Of a DNA stretch of 64,000 bases, positions 1-8,579 are shown piece by piece (positions within the stretch are counted from its first letter, which is position 1; the number at the start of each line of letters is the position of its first letter). The DNA is from a bacterium (GTDB lineage: Bacteria; Actinomycetota; Acidimicrobiia; Spongiisociales; Spongiisociaceae), in NCBI GenBank assembly GCA_028820935.1, contig JAPPHZ010000036.1:1-64000 (forward strand). Reading direction: 5' to 3'. The position numbers were made by a program, and so were the translations under genes. Under the pieces are notes generated by a model. The model was given only the letters and a program-made list of their open reading frames with translations. It was not told the origin of the DNA and ran no database searches.

Positions 1-138
1 GGGGTGGGGAACTTCGACGATCAACTCCGGGGAATCTCACTGATCGCCATCACCATTCCGTTCAACTCCTCACTCAAGATGGAGTATCCATCCGGTATTG
101 CGTTATTTATGACTCCTATACCGAACAGATTGGGTTGA
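1..138 (+). CDS. possible 3' end of a gene entering from outside the window
   Basis: Reading frame 1 is open from the window edge to a TGA at 136-138 (45 codons). The first 27 or so codons mostly end in G or C, as real genes here do; the last part is richer in A/T. No family is recognisable in the visible residues. It may be the C-terminus of a gene that starts upstream of the window, or chance. Confidence 0.3.
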   Translation, partial: GVGNFDDQLRGISLIAITIPFNSSLKMEYPSGIALFMTPIPNRLG

Positions 139-406
139 GAGCGGGCTGAGTCTAGGCGGTGTGGCCACCGCGCCGATCTGGTCAGGGGACCGGGTCTGTG
201 GCGGTTGAAGGTGCCGTCCCGAAAGGATCGCCCTCGAGCAGGCTCAGGTCGCAGTCGCGCGCCTGCTCCGCCATCGCTACCGACTTCCGGATGCCGCCTA
301 TCGTTACGCGGATGGGAGGGGAGTTGACAGCTGTCGGACGCAACATGGCCGGCCTGAAGGACGGCCGGTCTCCGCTTGTCAGACCTGGCGAGGGCGGTAC
401 CTCTTA
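139..406. other. non-coding stretch before the protease gene
   Basis: No convincing gene. An 82-codon frame (159-407) has no recognisable domain. The frame of the downstream protease is open back to about 209 but has no ATG, GTG or TTG there, so translation probably starts at GTG 407. No clear promoter box was identified. Confidence 0.4.
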
Positions 407-3262
407 GTGCTCTTCCTTGCCGTCGCGGTCCTGCTGGTTGCGCGGCCGGCAGTTGGCCAGGACGATGACGGGACGGATCCGCTGGGCTTGATCACCGGCT
501 ACGACCTGACCTCGCTCTACAGCCTTGGCGATGATCACTGGGAGGTCTGGATCTGCGAGTCCCCCGAGGGTCAACTCGACATTTCTGCGGCTGCGCTTAC
601 AGATGTACTGGAGACGGAACTGGTGCCTTACTTCGATTGGTTATCAGGTGGTCGCTACGTTCCGGTGTTCACGACCGGTAACCCGGGCCAAGTCGCCGCT
701 CCGGGCTTCAGCAAATGTATCGATGAGATAGGGGAGCGGTCGAAGCCGGGCACCGAGGGTGTCGTCGCGCTCGTCAACCAGGAAACCAACTGGTGGCAGG
801 GTCGACCGGGAGACGGCCCAACCTACTATGTGGAAGCGCGATCCTTACGGCTGTCCAGCACTTCATTTCCCGATAACGGACGTTACGTGATCGGAGGTGG
901 AGAGGTTGTCGAGACACCTTCCAACCCTGGCGATGGGAACTCATCCGCGATTGCGATTCTTGCGCACGAGCTGGGACACGCCCTGTGGCTCCCTCATTCG
1001 TACAACTTCTATGCAGGTGACTATGACAACCCGATGGACATCATGGGTGATCCCGAGGCTGCTCCCGGACTGCAAGTGGGCACTATCGCGATCAACCGTT
1101 ATGCCGCAGGTTGGATCGACGGAGAGGACGTCGAGATCTACGGCGGTACCGCAAGAGAGCGTTTCGTCTTGGCACCTCCTGGACACAGCGGAACACAGAT
1201 GCTCGTGATCCGCTCTGACGATGGCGGCTTCATCACCCTCGGGGCCCGCGTGAAGAAAGGCTACGACTCCGGTATACCCAAGGAAGGGGTGGAATCCTAT
1301 TTCATCCACACCACCACACCGGAGTGTGGCGTACCGACCGGGTTCCCCTGCTTCGGCCTGACGAGGAATACGCAAACCGTGATCTCGTATCCGACCGTTC
1401 CTCTCGACTACTCCGATACCACCGGCCATGTCATGCAAGTAGGCGATGGTTACGAACACGGGAACATGTCGGTCGAAGTGGTTGCTCGCATGGGCGACCG
1501 GTTCGTAGTCGATGTGGTGGATACATCATCTGTCGACGTTCCTCGCCGCGATCGCCCGTCGCCGCCGATAAACCGCGACGAGTTGCCGGGATTTGATAGC
1601 TCGTCCTACAACGCCGATCCGCTCGGTCTGCTGGCCGGTTACGACGAGTCGACCTTCTACACACTTGACCGTGACCTGTGGGAGGTATGGATCTGCAACG
1701 ATCCCGAGGGCGAACTGGACATTCGAGCCTCCGACGTCATCGGCGTTCTGGAGTCTCGTGTCACCCCATACTATGCATGGCTTTCACGCGGACGCTACCG
1801 GCCCGTATTCAAGGTGGGTGGTGCGATTGACATAACACCGAGTCCCGGTTGGGAGTACGGAGACTGCGAGACGCGGGTCACAGCTGAAATCAGGGATCGG
1901 AAGGGTACGGAGGCGATCGAGGGAGTCATCTACATAATCAACAGGGACATAGGCGTCAGTTCAGGAGGCATGGGCGACAACGACAGAACGCAGAACCGAA
2001 TCTTGCGTAAACACGCCCACGAATACCCCGAGAGCAATCGAGATGTGTGCCTGTCAGGAGGCATCGTATCTGTCTCCGGAACTTCCTCTTCACGGGGATC
2101 GGAGGACGGTGAACTCGAGTTCCTGGCGGTGGCAGCCCACGAGCTGGGCCACGCTCTGGGGTTTCCACACACCGGGCGGCTCAGAGACTACGACAACCCG
2201 ATGGACATCATGAGTCGAGTCGATGACCGGTCACAACTGCAGGTGGGGACTATCGCGATCAACAGGTACGCGGCAGGATGGATCGACCCTTCCGAAGTAG
2301 CGATACACGAAGGTACGGGTGCGCGAAGTTACCTGCTGCGGCCGCTAGGTGATGGTGGTGTCCAGATGCTGGTCGTGAAGTCGGGGGGAAGCGGCTTTCT
2401 TTCGCTCGGCGTCAGGGTCAGAAAGGAGTTCGACGCTCTGGTGCCGAAGGAGGGAGTCGAAGTCTATCTGGTCGATGAGCACTCTCCGACTTGTCCCCAC
2501 TTCTGGTCATGTGTCTGGACGGGGCGCTTCACACGAGCGGTCACGACGAAAACGTCCGTACCACTCGACGTGCACGACAGCGTTGGACATGTGATGGACG
2601 TAGGGGATGGATTCACAACCTGGAACAACACCTCCATCACCGTCACACGGCGGATCGGTGACGACTTCGTTGTCGACGTGCGTCGTGGGCAGCCTATCGC
2701 TCCAGGGCACCACGGGACCTTCGCCGACGACGATGGGAACGTTCACGAGCCCAACATCGAGACTATCGCCACCTTGGGTATCACCACCGGATGTGGCGAG
2801 TTTGAGGACTACACCTACTGTCCGTCGAGCCATGTGACGAGAGCGCAGATGGCGGTCTTTCTCGGCAGGGCGCTAGGTATCCGTCCGGAGGAGAGGACGG
2901 CCAGCCGGTTCCACGATGTCCCCGCCGACGCCTGGTACACGGCGTACGTGGAGGGGCTCGCTGATCTGAGTGTCGTCAGAACGGTCCCTGGGCAGGCATT
3001 CAGACCGTCGGATCCGATCACACGCGCAGAAATGGCCGTTTGGATGGCGCGGGCATTCGACTCCATCCACGAATTGAGTCCCACCGGGGCCTTCTCGGAT
3101 GTCCCGGTGGACGCGCCCTATGCCGGCGCCGTCGAGGGTCTGCTCGAAGCAGGCGTCACCAAGGGGTGCGCCACGGACCCACGGGCCTACTGCCCCGATG
3201 AGCCCGTCAAGCGCGACCAGATGGCATCATTCCTCGCTAGAGCTCTGGCGGCAGAGGCCTAG
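407..3262 (+). CDS. secreted tandem metalloprotease with C-terminal SLH repeats
   Basis: A 951-residue exported protein made of two homologous protease-like units, about residues 20-390 and 400-760. Each opens with a DPLGL...GYD segment and a WEVWIC segment. Each carries a metzincin-type zinc site, HELGHALWLPH at 187-197 and HELGHALGFPH at 578-588, followed by a DNPMDIM segment that fits a Met-turn. The first copy has Trp where the metzincin consensus HExxHxxGxxH has Gly; the second matches it. Residues 772-951 contain three S-layer homology repeats (TRAQMAVFLGRAL, TRAEMAVWMARAF, KRDQMASFLARAL), which normally anchor proteins to the cell wall. The N-terminus is a hydrophobic signal peptide. 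Start GTG 407 is the only nearby in-frame option, and a few upstream codons could belong. It probably acts as a surface protease; the substrate is unknown. Confidence 0.85.
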   Translation: MLFLAVAVLLVARPAVGQDDDGTDPLGLITGYDLTSLYSLGDDHWEVWICESPEGQLDISAAALTDVLETELVPYFDWLSGGRYVPVFTTGNPGQVAAPGFSKCIDEIGERSKPGTEGVVALVNQETNWWQGRPGDGPTYYVEARSLRLSSTSFPDNGRYVIGGGEVVETPSNPGDGNSSAIAILAHELGHALWLPHSYNFYAGDYDNPMDIMGDPEAAPGLQVGTIAINRYAAGWIDGEDVEIYGGTARERFVLAPPGHSGTQMLVIRSDDGGFITLGARVKKGYDSGIPKEGVESYFIHTTTPECGVPTGFPCFGLTRNTQTVISYPTVPLDYSDTTGHVMQVGDGYEHGNMSVEVVARMGDRFVVDVVDTSSVDVPRRDRPSPPINRDELPGFDSSSYNADPLGLLAGYDESTFYTLDRDLWEVWICNDPEGELDIRASDVIGVLESRVTPYYAWLSRGRYRPVFKVGGAIDITPSPGWEYGDCETRVTAEIRDRKGTEAIEGVIYIINRDIGVSSGGMGDNDRTQNRILRKHAHEYPESNRDVCLSGGIVSVSGTSSSRGSEDGELEFLAVAAHELGHALGFPHTGRLRDYDNPMDIMSRVDDRSQLQVGTIAINRYAAGWIDPSEVAIHEGTGARSYLLRPLGDGGVQMLVVKSGGSGFLSLGVRVRKEFDALVPKEGVEVYLVDEHSPTCPHFWSCVWTGRFTRAVTTKTSVPLDVHDSVGHVMDVGDGFTTWNNTSITVTRRIGDDFVVDVRRGQPIAPGHHGTFADDDGNVHEPNIETIATLGITTGCGEFEDYTYCPSSHVTRAQMAVFLGRALGIRPEERTASRFHDVPADAWYTAYVEGLADLSVVRTVPGQAFRPSDPITRAEMAVWMARAFDSIHELSPTGAFSDVPVDAPYAGAVEGLLEAGVTKGCATDPRAYCPDEPVKRDQMASFLARALAAEA

Positions 3263-3386
3263 CGGGCGTCTTCTGGAGTTTCCTATCCCCGGTTGACCAC
3301 TCGCACCCTTCGACCCGTTGGGATGTGCCCGATAGTGGATTGCTGTTCATACGCTGCCTCCCCCGCGTGGGGTTAGCACTCGCCAC

Positions 3387-3407
3387 TAATAGCGGAGCGT
3401 ACTATTA
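3387..3407. promoter_or_regulatory. inverted repeat over the higBA promoter
   Basis: TAATAG (3387-3392) and CTATTA (3402-3407) form a perfect 6-bp inverted repeat with a 9-bp spacer. The right arm overlaps a -10-like TATTAT at 3403-3408, which lies 6 nt before the GTG start of higB. This is the expected place for autoregulation by HigA; the binding itself is inferred. Confidence 0.5.
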
Positions 3408-3414
3408 TCCCGTG

Positions 3415-3696
3415 GTGATTCGGAGCTACCGGAACAAGGACACACGGGCGGTTGCCGAACGCCGCCGTGTCCGCAGACTGCCGGAGGATATCCAGCGTCG
3501 AGCACAGAGGAAGCTGATGGTCCTGAACAACGCCATGAACGTCAACGATCTACGGGTGCCACCGGGAAACAGGTTGGAGGCACTGTCCGGAGATCGCGAT
3601 GGGCAGCACAGCATCCGGATCAACGACCAGTGGCGGATCTGCTTCGTCTGGAGTGACGGCAACGCGTACGAAGTCGAGATAGTGGACTACCACTGA
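3415..3696 (+). CDS. higB: HigB-type RelE-family toxin
   Basis: A protein of about 93 residues of the RelE/ParE superfamily, HigB (plasmid maintenance killer) branch, typically a ribosome-dependent mRNA endonuclease. Family features: N-terminal IRSYRNK, the LNNAMNVNDLRVPPGNRLEAL core and the C-terminal GQHSIRINDQWRICFVW strand with the basic residues expected of the catalytic face. The frame is open further upstream, but homology begins at the tandem GTG codons at 3412/3415. The second gives the usual (M)IRS start and lies 6 nt after a -10-like TATTAT, so the mRNA may be leaderless. Toxin first and antitoxin second is the usual hig order; higA follows after 12 nt. Confidence 0.88.
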   Translation: MIRSYRNKDTRAVAERRRVRRLPEDIQRRAQRKLMVLNNAMNVNDLRVPPGNRLEALSGDRDGQHSIRINDQWRICFVWSDGNAYEVEIVDYH

Positions 3697-3708
3697 CGTG
3701 GAGGAACG

Positions 3709-4020
3709 ATGAGCACCCAGGCGAAGCTACCCCCCATTCACCCCGGAGAGGTTCTCAATGAGGAGTTCCTCGGCCCTATGAACATCACCCAGTATCGGCT
3801 GGCGAAGTGCGTAGGTGTGGATCCGAGGCGTATTCATTCCATCGTTCACGGGCAGAGGTCCATTACCGCGGAGACGGCCTTGCTGCTGGGGCGCTTCTTC
3901 GGGAACTCCCCAGCCTTCTGGATGGGACTACAGGCCCAATACGATCTCGAAGTCACCCGAGACCGCCTAGCAGAACGGCTTGCTGGCGTAGTCGTTCACC
4001 CTGCCGCTCGCGCTGTTTAG
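3709..4020 (+). CDS. higA: HigA-type antitoxin (XRE family)
   Basis: A 103-residue helix-turn-helix antitoxin that should neutralise HigB and repress the operon. The opening PPIHPGEVLNEEFLGPMNIT is the classic HigA N-terminus. The HTH follows (YRLAKCVGVDPRRIHSIVHGQRSITAETALLLGRFF), then the NSPAFWMGLQAQYDLEV segment. GGAGG sits about 6 nt before ATG 3709. It is co-transcribed with higB; the inverted repeat at 3387-3407 is its likely operator. Confidence 0.92.
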   Translation: MSTQAKLPPIHPGEVLNEEFLGPMNITQYRLAKCVGVDPRRIHSIVHGQRSITAETALLLGRFFGNSPAFWMGLQAQYDLEVTRDRLAERLAGVVVHPAARAV

Positions 4021-4038
4021 CCACCCTCCCCGCTGGAC

Positions 4039-4833
4039 TCAGGGCGTAGAACCGGGTTCGGGAAACTCGCTCACCGGGAACACGCTGTTGACGATCTGCA
4101 GGTCGGCATTGGGGCAGTGCGGGAGCCATGTCCGGCGCCACTCGTCTTCGGGGATGTGGTAGAGGATCTCGCCACCGGCAACGATCTCGGCCTCCAGCTC
4201 GTACCTGCTGTGGCGGCTGATCTGCACGCCTTCGTGGGGGAGTGAGAACTCGATCGGGAACTTGTCGAGGTCGCCCCGGACGGTCTCGGTGACCAGGAGC
4301 GGAGTTGCGGGATCGGTGACGTCGATCAGCCGGACGTGGAGCACGGCCTCTTGGGGCAGGTCTTCCTCCTCCATCTCGACGTGAATCTGTCCCGGTAGGG
4401 GCTCGATGCAGGTGTCGAAGGGGTTGGTGGAGATGACCACCACATCGGAGTTTGCGGGAGCGCCCCCGGTAAGCACGGGGTGGACGGTGTCGTTGACGTA
4501 CAGCAGGTCATCGCCGAGTCTGACGTCGGCGCTCAGTGAGTACTCGTTGCCGCTGACGATCAGGTCGCGGTCGTACTCGATGCGGAAGCGGGCCGGGAGG
4601 CGGTCGGCGTTCTCGATGACATCGAGCCCCAGTTCCACGGATGGGGCATCGGCCAGCGTGATGTCCAGCAGTCGGACGGTGATGACCGCGCCCTCGGGCA
4701 GCTCGACCTCGCGGGCAAAGCGCACCTCGCCGGAGATGGATCCCGAAGACCCCTGCGGCGCGCAGGCAACCGTCGCCGCAAGAGCCGTGACCACGACCGC
4801 CATCATGAATGGACGCGCTAAACGATGAGCCAC
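4039..4833 (-). CDS. lipoprotein with two YbaY-type domains
   Basis: A 264-residue predicted lipoprotein (hydrophobic N-terminus ending at a Cys near residue 24) with two copies of a YbaY-like beta domain, about residues 33-130 and 148-250. Each has the family signature of a GEV.F or GQIHVEM opening, then LP.GAV.TVRLLDIT.AD or LPQEAVLHVRLIDVTDPA. Such domains occur in envelope lipoproteins of unclear function. The start overlaps the 3' end of ctaB by 16 nt; an internal Met pair near 4806 is an alternative start. It is the last gene of the ctaA-ctaB operon, which hints at a role around cytochrome oxidase assembly, but that is only contextual. Confidence 0.7.
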   Translation of the reverse strand: MAHRLARPFMMAVVVTALAATVACAPQGSSGSISGEVRFAREVELPEGAVITVRLLDITLADAPSVELGLDVIENADRLPARFRIEYDRDLIVSGNEYSLSADVRLGDDLLYVNDTVHPVLTGGAPANSDVVVISTNPFDTCIEPLPGQIHVEMEEEDLPQEAVLHVRLIDVTDPATPLLVTETVRGDLDKFPIEFSLPHEGVQISRHSRYELEAEIVAGGEILYHIPEDEWRRTWLPHCPNADLQIVNSVFPVSEFPEPGSTP

Positions 4834-5717
4834 CGGGTCACCAGCGAATCGGCTCCTACGGCGCCGAAGAGCAGGGCCAGATACAGGAGTGAGAACAGGT
4901 ACAGCGCCCTGGCGCCCTCGGTTCCCTCACCGCGTACCAGGCGGACCGCCAGGACTATGAACCACACGCCCGGGCCGACGGCGCCGACCAGGTAGATCCA
5001 ACCGACGGCGCCCGTCGCGACGAACGTCGCGGAGAGCACCACCAGCACCACGGTGTAGGCCAGGATCTGGCGCTTGGTCGCGGCCAGCGTGGCGACCACC
5101 GGCAGCATCGGGATCCCGGCGCGGGCGTAGTCGTCCTTGATCAGCAGGGCCAGGGCCCAGAAGTGCGGCGGCGTCCACAGGAAGATGATGGCGAACAGGT
5201 AGACGGCCGGTAGCTCGACCGTCCCGGTCACCGCCGCCCAGCCGACCAGGGGCGGGACCGCGCCGGCGGCGCCGCCGATGACGATGTTCTGGGGCGTTGT
5301 CCGCTTGAGGCCCTTGGTGTACACGAACAGGTAGAAAAGGGTGCCGACCATGGCGAGCAGGCCGCTCAGAACGTTCACGAAGGCAGCCAGGATCACGAAG
5401 GCGCCCAGGTTGAGGAGGATTCCGAAGCCGTAGGCCTGCCATTTGGAGACCCTCCCGCCTGCAACGGGGCGGGCGCTGGTACGGACCATCTTCTGGTCGA
5501 TGTCGCGTTCGGCGCCGTGGTTGAGAGCGTTGGCGCCACCGGCCGCCAGGTAGCCGGAGACGATGACAAGGGCGGTCACCAGGGGATCGGGCCGGCCCTC
5601 GGCGGCCAGGAACATGCTCCCCACGGCCGTGATCAGGAGCAGGACCGTGATCCGGGGCTTGGTGAGCGCGATGTAGTCGCTCACCACCCTGGATGCGCGA
5701 GTGCCTGGAGCGAGCAT
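4818..5717 (-). CDS. ctaB: protoheme IX farnesyltransferase (heme O synthase)
   Basis: A 299-residue polytopic UbiA-family prenyltransferase that converts protoheme to heme O for cytochrome oxidase. Seen: the Asp-rich loop NALNHGAERDIDQKMVRTSARP, the second loop LLIKDDYARAGIPMLP, the WTPPHFWALAL segment typical of CyoE/CtaB, and about nine hydrophobic helices. Length is normal. The start overlaps the ctaA stop by one base (TGATG), so the two are translationally coupled. It implies an aa3-type terminal oxidase and aerobic respiration. Confidence 0.95.
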   Translation of the reverse strand: MLAPGTRASRVVSDYIALTKPRITVLLLITAVGSMFLAAEGRPDPLVTALVIVSGYLAAGGANALNHGAERDIDQKMVRTSARPVAGGRVSKWQAYGFGILLNLGAFVILAAFVNVLSGLLAMVGTLFYLFVYTKGLKRTTPQNIVIGGAAGAVPPLVGWAAVTGTVELPAVYLFAIIFLWTPPHFWALALLIKDDYARAGIPMLPVVATLAATKRQILAYTVVLVVLSATFVATGAVGWIYLVGAVGPGVWFIVLAVRLVRGEGTEGARALYLFSLLYLALLFGAVGADSLVTRWLIV

Positions 5718-6721
5718 CAACCGGCGCGCCCCGGGTACCGGGACCTCACCCGGAAGGTTCCAGGATCGAACTGCACCGCGACCATCAGCACCATCGACAC
5801 CCAGGACATCGTCGCGAAGACCAGATGCAGGGACGCGATGAGAGGGGTCGAGCCCATCCATGCCGTCAGCGCGCCGACCTCGATCTCGATCACCAGGAAC
5901 CCGGCCGTGAGCGCGGCCAACCAGCGGAGCTGGCCCCGCGCCGCGCCCTGTTTCCAAGCCACGTAGCAGGTACGTAACACGAGCACGGCCACGATGGCCA
6001 CCATGTATCGATGGGTCATGTTGATGACGAAGGGCGTGCCTCCGGGGATGCTCGTACCGATGCAGAGCGGCCAGCTCGGACACGCGGCGCCGTAGTTCAT
6101 CCCCACCATGTAGGACCCGAAGAGGATGGTTGCCAGCAGACCGCTCAAGCCGGCCCACGCCAACCTCCGATCCTGCCTGGAGACCCCGGTGTCGAGTTCC
6201 TGCGGGCCATCGGACCGATCATCGGGCGGACCGGCCAGCCAGGCGACGGCGAGGCCGGCCACGGTCAGCTCGGCCAGCCCCAGGTGGATCAGGCGCGTCC
6301 ACCAGGAGAGTTCGCTCAGTACGGTGAGGCCACCGAGGACCGCCGCCGCAACCACCAGTGCCGTGCTCGCGGCCGTGGCCATGATGGCGGGTTTCGACGT
6401 TCGCAAGTGCCGCCAAGCCAGCACTAGCGAAGCCACCACCAGGACCCCCACGGCGGTCGCTGCCAGGCGGTGGGTGAACTCGAGCCAGATGTGGTAGTCG
6501 AAGGGTGGGATTATCTGTCCGTGACAGAGCGGCCAATCCGGGCATGCGTCTCCGGAACCGGTCACCCGGACGACCCCTCCCAGAGCGACCTGAGCGATCG
6601 CCGCTACCAGGCTTGCCAGCGTCACCGTTCTGTATCTGGCCCGACCCGATCGTGTACCCGCGGCGACATGTGGCATGGCTGATCCGCTCCGAGATTCGAA
6701 TAGGGATTCCCTCTGCGCCAT
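5717..6721 (-). CDS. ctaA: heme A synthase (COX15/CtaA)
   Basis: An eight-helix membrane monooxygenase that oxidises heme O to heme A. Both halves show the diagnostic motifs: a cysteine pair CPDWPLC near the first and CPSWPLC near the second extracellular loop, and the heme-ligand histidines in EFTHRLAA and NMTHRYM. It is the first gene of the ctaA-ctaB-YbaY operon. Start uncertain: ATG 6721 or the Met 15 codons later, neither with a strong ribosome site. A -10-like TAGAAT occurs upstream on this strand near 6780. Confidence 0.94.
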   Translation of the reverse strand: MAQRESLFESRSGSAMPHVAAGTRSGRARYRTVTLASLVAAIAQVALGGVVRVTGSGDACPDWPLCHGQIIPPFDYHIWLEFTHRLAATAVGVLVVASLVLAWRHLRTSKPAIMATAASTALVVAAAVLGGLTVLSELSWWTRLIHLGLAELTVAGLAVAWLAGPPDDRSDGPQELDTGVSRQDRRLAWAGLSGLLATILFGSYMVGMNYGAACPSWPLCIGTSIPGGTPFVINMTHRYMVAIVAVLVLRTCYVAWKQGAARGQLRWLAALTAGFLVIEIEVGALTAWMGSTPLIASLHLVFATMSWVSMVLMVAVQFDPGTFRVRSRYPGRAG

Positions 6722-6968
6722 CCTGAATTCGCGGTTGCAGGAGGCTCCCGGAAGCTACCGGATCGGATCCCCTCCGATTCTAATCCGTCCTGCGTGATGG
6801 ACCGGTCGCCGAGGACCGCCTGCCGGAGCGGTCGTTCCGCCACGCCGCAGGCTGGACGTATCGTCCTCACGGACCCGAGCGGTTCAGGCATCCCGACCAG
6901 GACATGGGGTCCCCATATAGTTGCCAAATGGAGGTACTCACCGTCATCGGCCGACCTGATCGGCATCT

Positions 6969-7493
6969 GTGGTGAGCCCGCGATCAGCGTTTCCCGCCGC
7001 GCCCGAGTTGGCGGTTACCCGCTGGTTCAATACCGCCGCCAGTCCGACCCTGGCCGACCTGCGGGGCGAGGTCGTGGTCATCGAGGCGTTCCAGATGCTC
7101 TGTCCGGGTTGTGTCTCCCACGGGCTGCCGCAGGCCAAGCGCATCCAGCACGTGTTCGGAGACGATGTCACCCTGCTCGGGCTCCACTGTGTGTTCGAGC
7201 ACCACGAGGCCATGACCCCGGTCTCGCTCGAGGCGTTCCTCTACGAGTACCGCCTCACCTTCCCGGTCGGTGTCGATGCCCACGATCCCGGGTCGGCTCT
7301 GCCTGTCACGATGCGTCGATTCCAGCTCCGGGGAACCCCGAGCCTGGTTGCCATCGACCGGGCCGGACGTATCCGCCTCAACGCGTTCGGCCAGGTAGAC
7401 GACCTCATCGTCGGCGCGACCCTCGCCCGTCTCATCGACGAGCCCCGGCCAGTGGCGGCGGATGAATGCGAGCCCGACACGGGAAACGCGTAA
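6969..7493 (+). CDS. thioredoxin-fold redoxin with CPGC motif
   Basis: A 174-residue predicted cytoplasmic peroxiredoxin/TlpA-like protein. A thioredoxin-type core is visible: PTLADLRGEVVVIEAFQMLCPGCVSHGLPQ (active-site CPGC), then a central strand HCVFEHH and the cis-Pro region RGTPSLVAIDRAGRIRLNAFG. No signal peptide was seen. It probably reduces or senses thiols or peroxides; substrate unknown. Start GTG 6969; a -10-like TATAGT lies near 6915. It stands alone, divergent from ctaA. Confidence 0.75.
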   Translation: MVSPRSAFPAAPELAVTRWFNTAASPTLADLRGEVVVIEAFQMLCPGCVSHGLPQAKRIQHVFGDDVTLLGLHCVFEHHEAMTPVSLEAFLYEYRLTFPVGVDAHDPGSALPVTMRRFQLRGTPSLVAIDRAGRIRLNAFGQVDDLIVGATLARLIDEPRPVAADECEPDTGNA

Positions 7494-7525
7494 CCCCGAG
7501 GTTCGGAACGCTACCGAGGTCGGGG

Positions 7526-7531
7526 TAGAGT
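7526..7531 (+). promoter_or_regulatory. -10-like box for leaderless pheA
   Basis: TAGAGT ends 9 nt before GTG 7541, and no Shine-Dalgarno is present, so a leaderless mRNA is likely. Confidence 0.4.
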
Positions 7532-7540
7532 TCGCGGACC

Positions 7541-8557
7541 GTGATTCATACATCTGGCACGAGTTCACGCTCCCTCGGCTTCCTCGGACCCGCCGGTACT
7601 TTCACCGAGGAGGCGCTGGTCACCCGGAAGTACCTGGCCGCCATGCGCCGGCAACCGTTCAACTCGATGCTGCAAGTTCTGAAGTCCGTGGAGTCCGGCG
7701 TGGTGGACGTCGGTTTCGTACCGATCGAGAACATGATCGAGGGGGCCGTCACCTCCAGCATCGACACCCTGGCCTTCGGAACCGGCCTGTTGATCCAGGA
7801 CGAGGTGATAATGGATGTCAGCCTGGCGCTGATGGCGCTTCCCGGCACGGAACTCCGGAATGTCAAGTACATCCTCTCCTACCCCCTCGCCTCGGCACAG
7901 TGCAGCCGGTTCATCACACGGCGACTACCCGGCGCGGTGATGGTGGCGGCCAACTCGACGGCCGGCGCCGCCCGCGACCTGGTCGCCCGGGGGGACCCGG
8001 ACACGGTGGTGATCGCTCCGCAGAGAGCCGCCGAGGTCTACGGTTTGGAGGTTCTCGAGGCGGGTATAGAGGATCGGTCCGGCAACCAGACGCGCTTCCT
8101 GCTGGTGGGCCGCGACACCGTCCCGCCACCGACCGGCCGGGACAAGACCAGCCTGGTCGTGTATCAGCGCGCCGACGCACCGGGGTCGCTGGTGGGGATC
8201 CTGGGCGAATTCGTCGCCCGGTCAATCAACATCACCAGCCTGCAGAGCCGTCCCACCAAGGCCAGCCTGGGGAGCTACTGCTTCCTCATCGACTGCGAGG
8301 GTCACGTAATGGACGAGAAGCTGGGCGACGCGCTACGCAACCTCCAGATGAGGGCGGCCAGCGTCAAGTTCCTCGGCTCCTACCCGGCGGACTCGGTCAG
8401 CCCGGTCGACGGTCCGGCCAACCGAGCATTGCGCGAAGACGTGGATGCTTCCTACGTCGACGATGAGGGATACCTGGTCCTGGCGGGCGTGCCCGACCAG
8501 ACGAGCCGCGACGAAGCCGATGCGTGGCTGGCCGAAGTGCGCTCCAGAGTCGCCTGA
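7541..8557 (+). CDS. pheA: prephenate dehydratase with ACT domain (copy 1)
   Basis: A 338-residue enzyme converting prephenate to phenylpyruvate in phenylalanine synthesis. The catalytic periplasmic-binding-like domain spans about residues 11-205: FLGPAGTFTEEAL, the FVPIENMIEGAV loop, and the essential TRF motif in GNQTRFLLVG. An ACT regulatory domain follows, with DAPGSLVGIL and LQSRP, equivalent to the Phe-binding GALV and ESRP motifs. A C-terminal tail of some 45 residues is extra. A second homologue lies at 27523. Start GTG 7541. Convergent with the ThDP gene 22 nt downstream. Confidence 0.92.
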   Translation: MIHTSGTSSRSLGFLGPAGTFTEEALVTRKYLAAMRRQPFNSMLQVLKSVESGVVDVGFVPIENMIEGAVTSSIDTLAFGTGLLIQDEVIMDVSLALMALPGTELRNVKYILSYPLASAQCSRFITRRLPGAVMVAANSTAGAARDLVARGDPDTVVIAPQRAAEVYGLEVLEAGIEDRSGNQTRFLLVGRDTVPPPTGRDKTSLVVYQRADAPGSLVGILGEFVARSINITSLQSRPTKASLGSYCFLIDCEGHVMDEKLGDALRNLQMRAASVKFLGSYPADSVSPVDGPANRALREDVDASYVDDEGYLVLAGVPDQTSRDEADAWLAEVRSRVA

Positions 8558-8579
8558 CGACGAGTCGGGGCGTCCGGGC

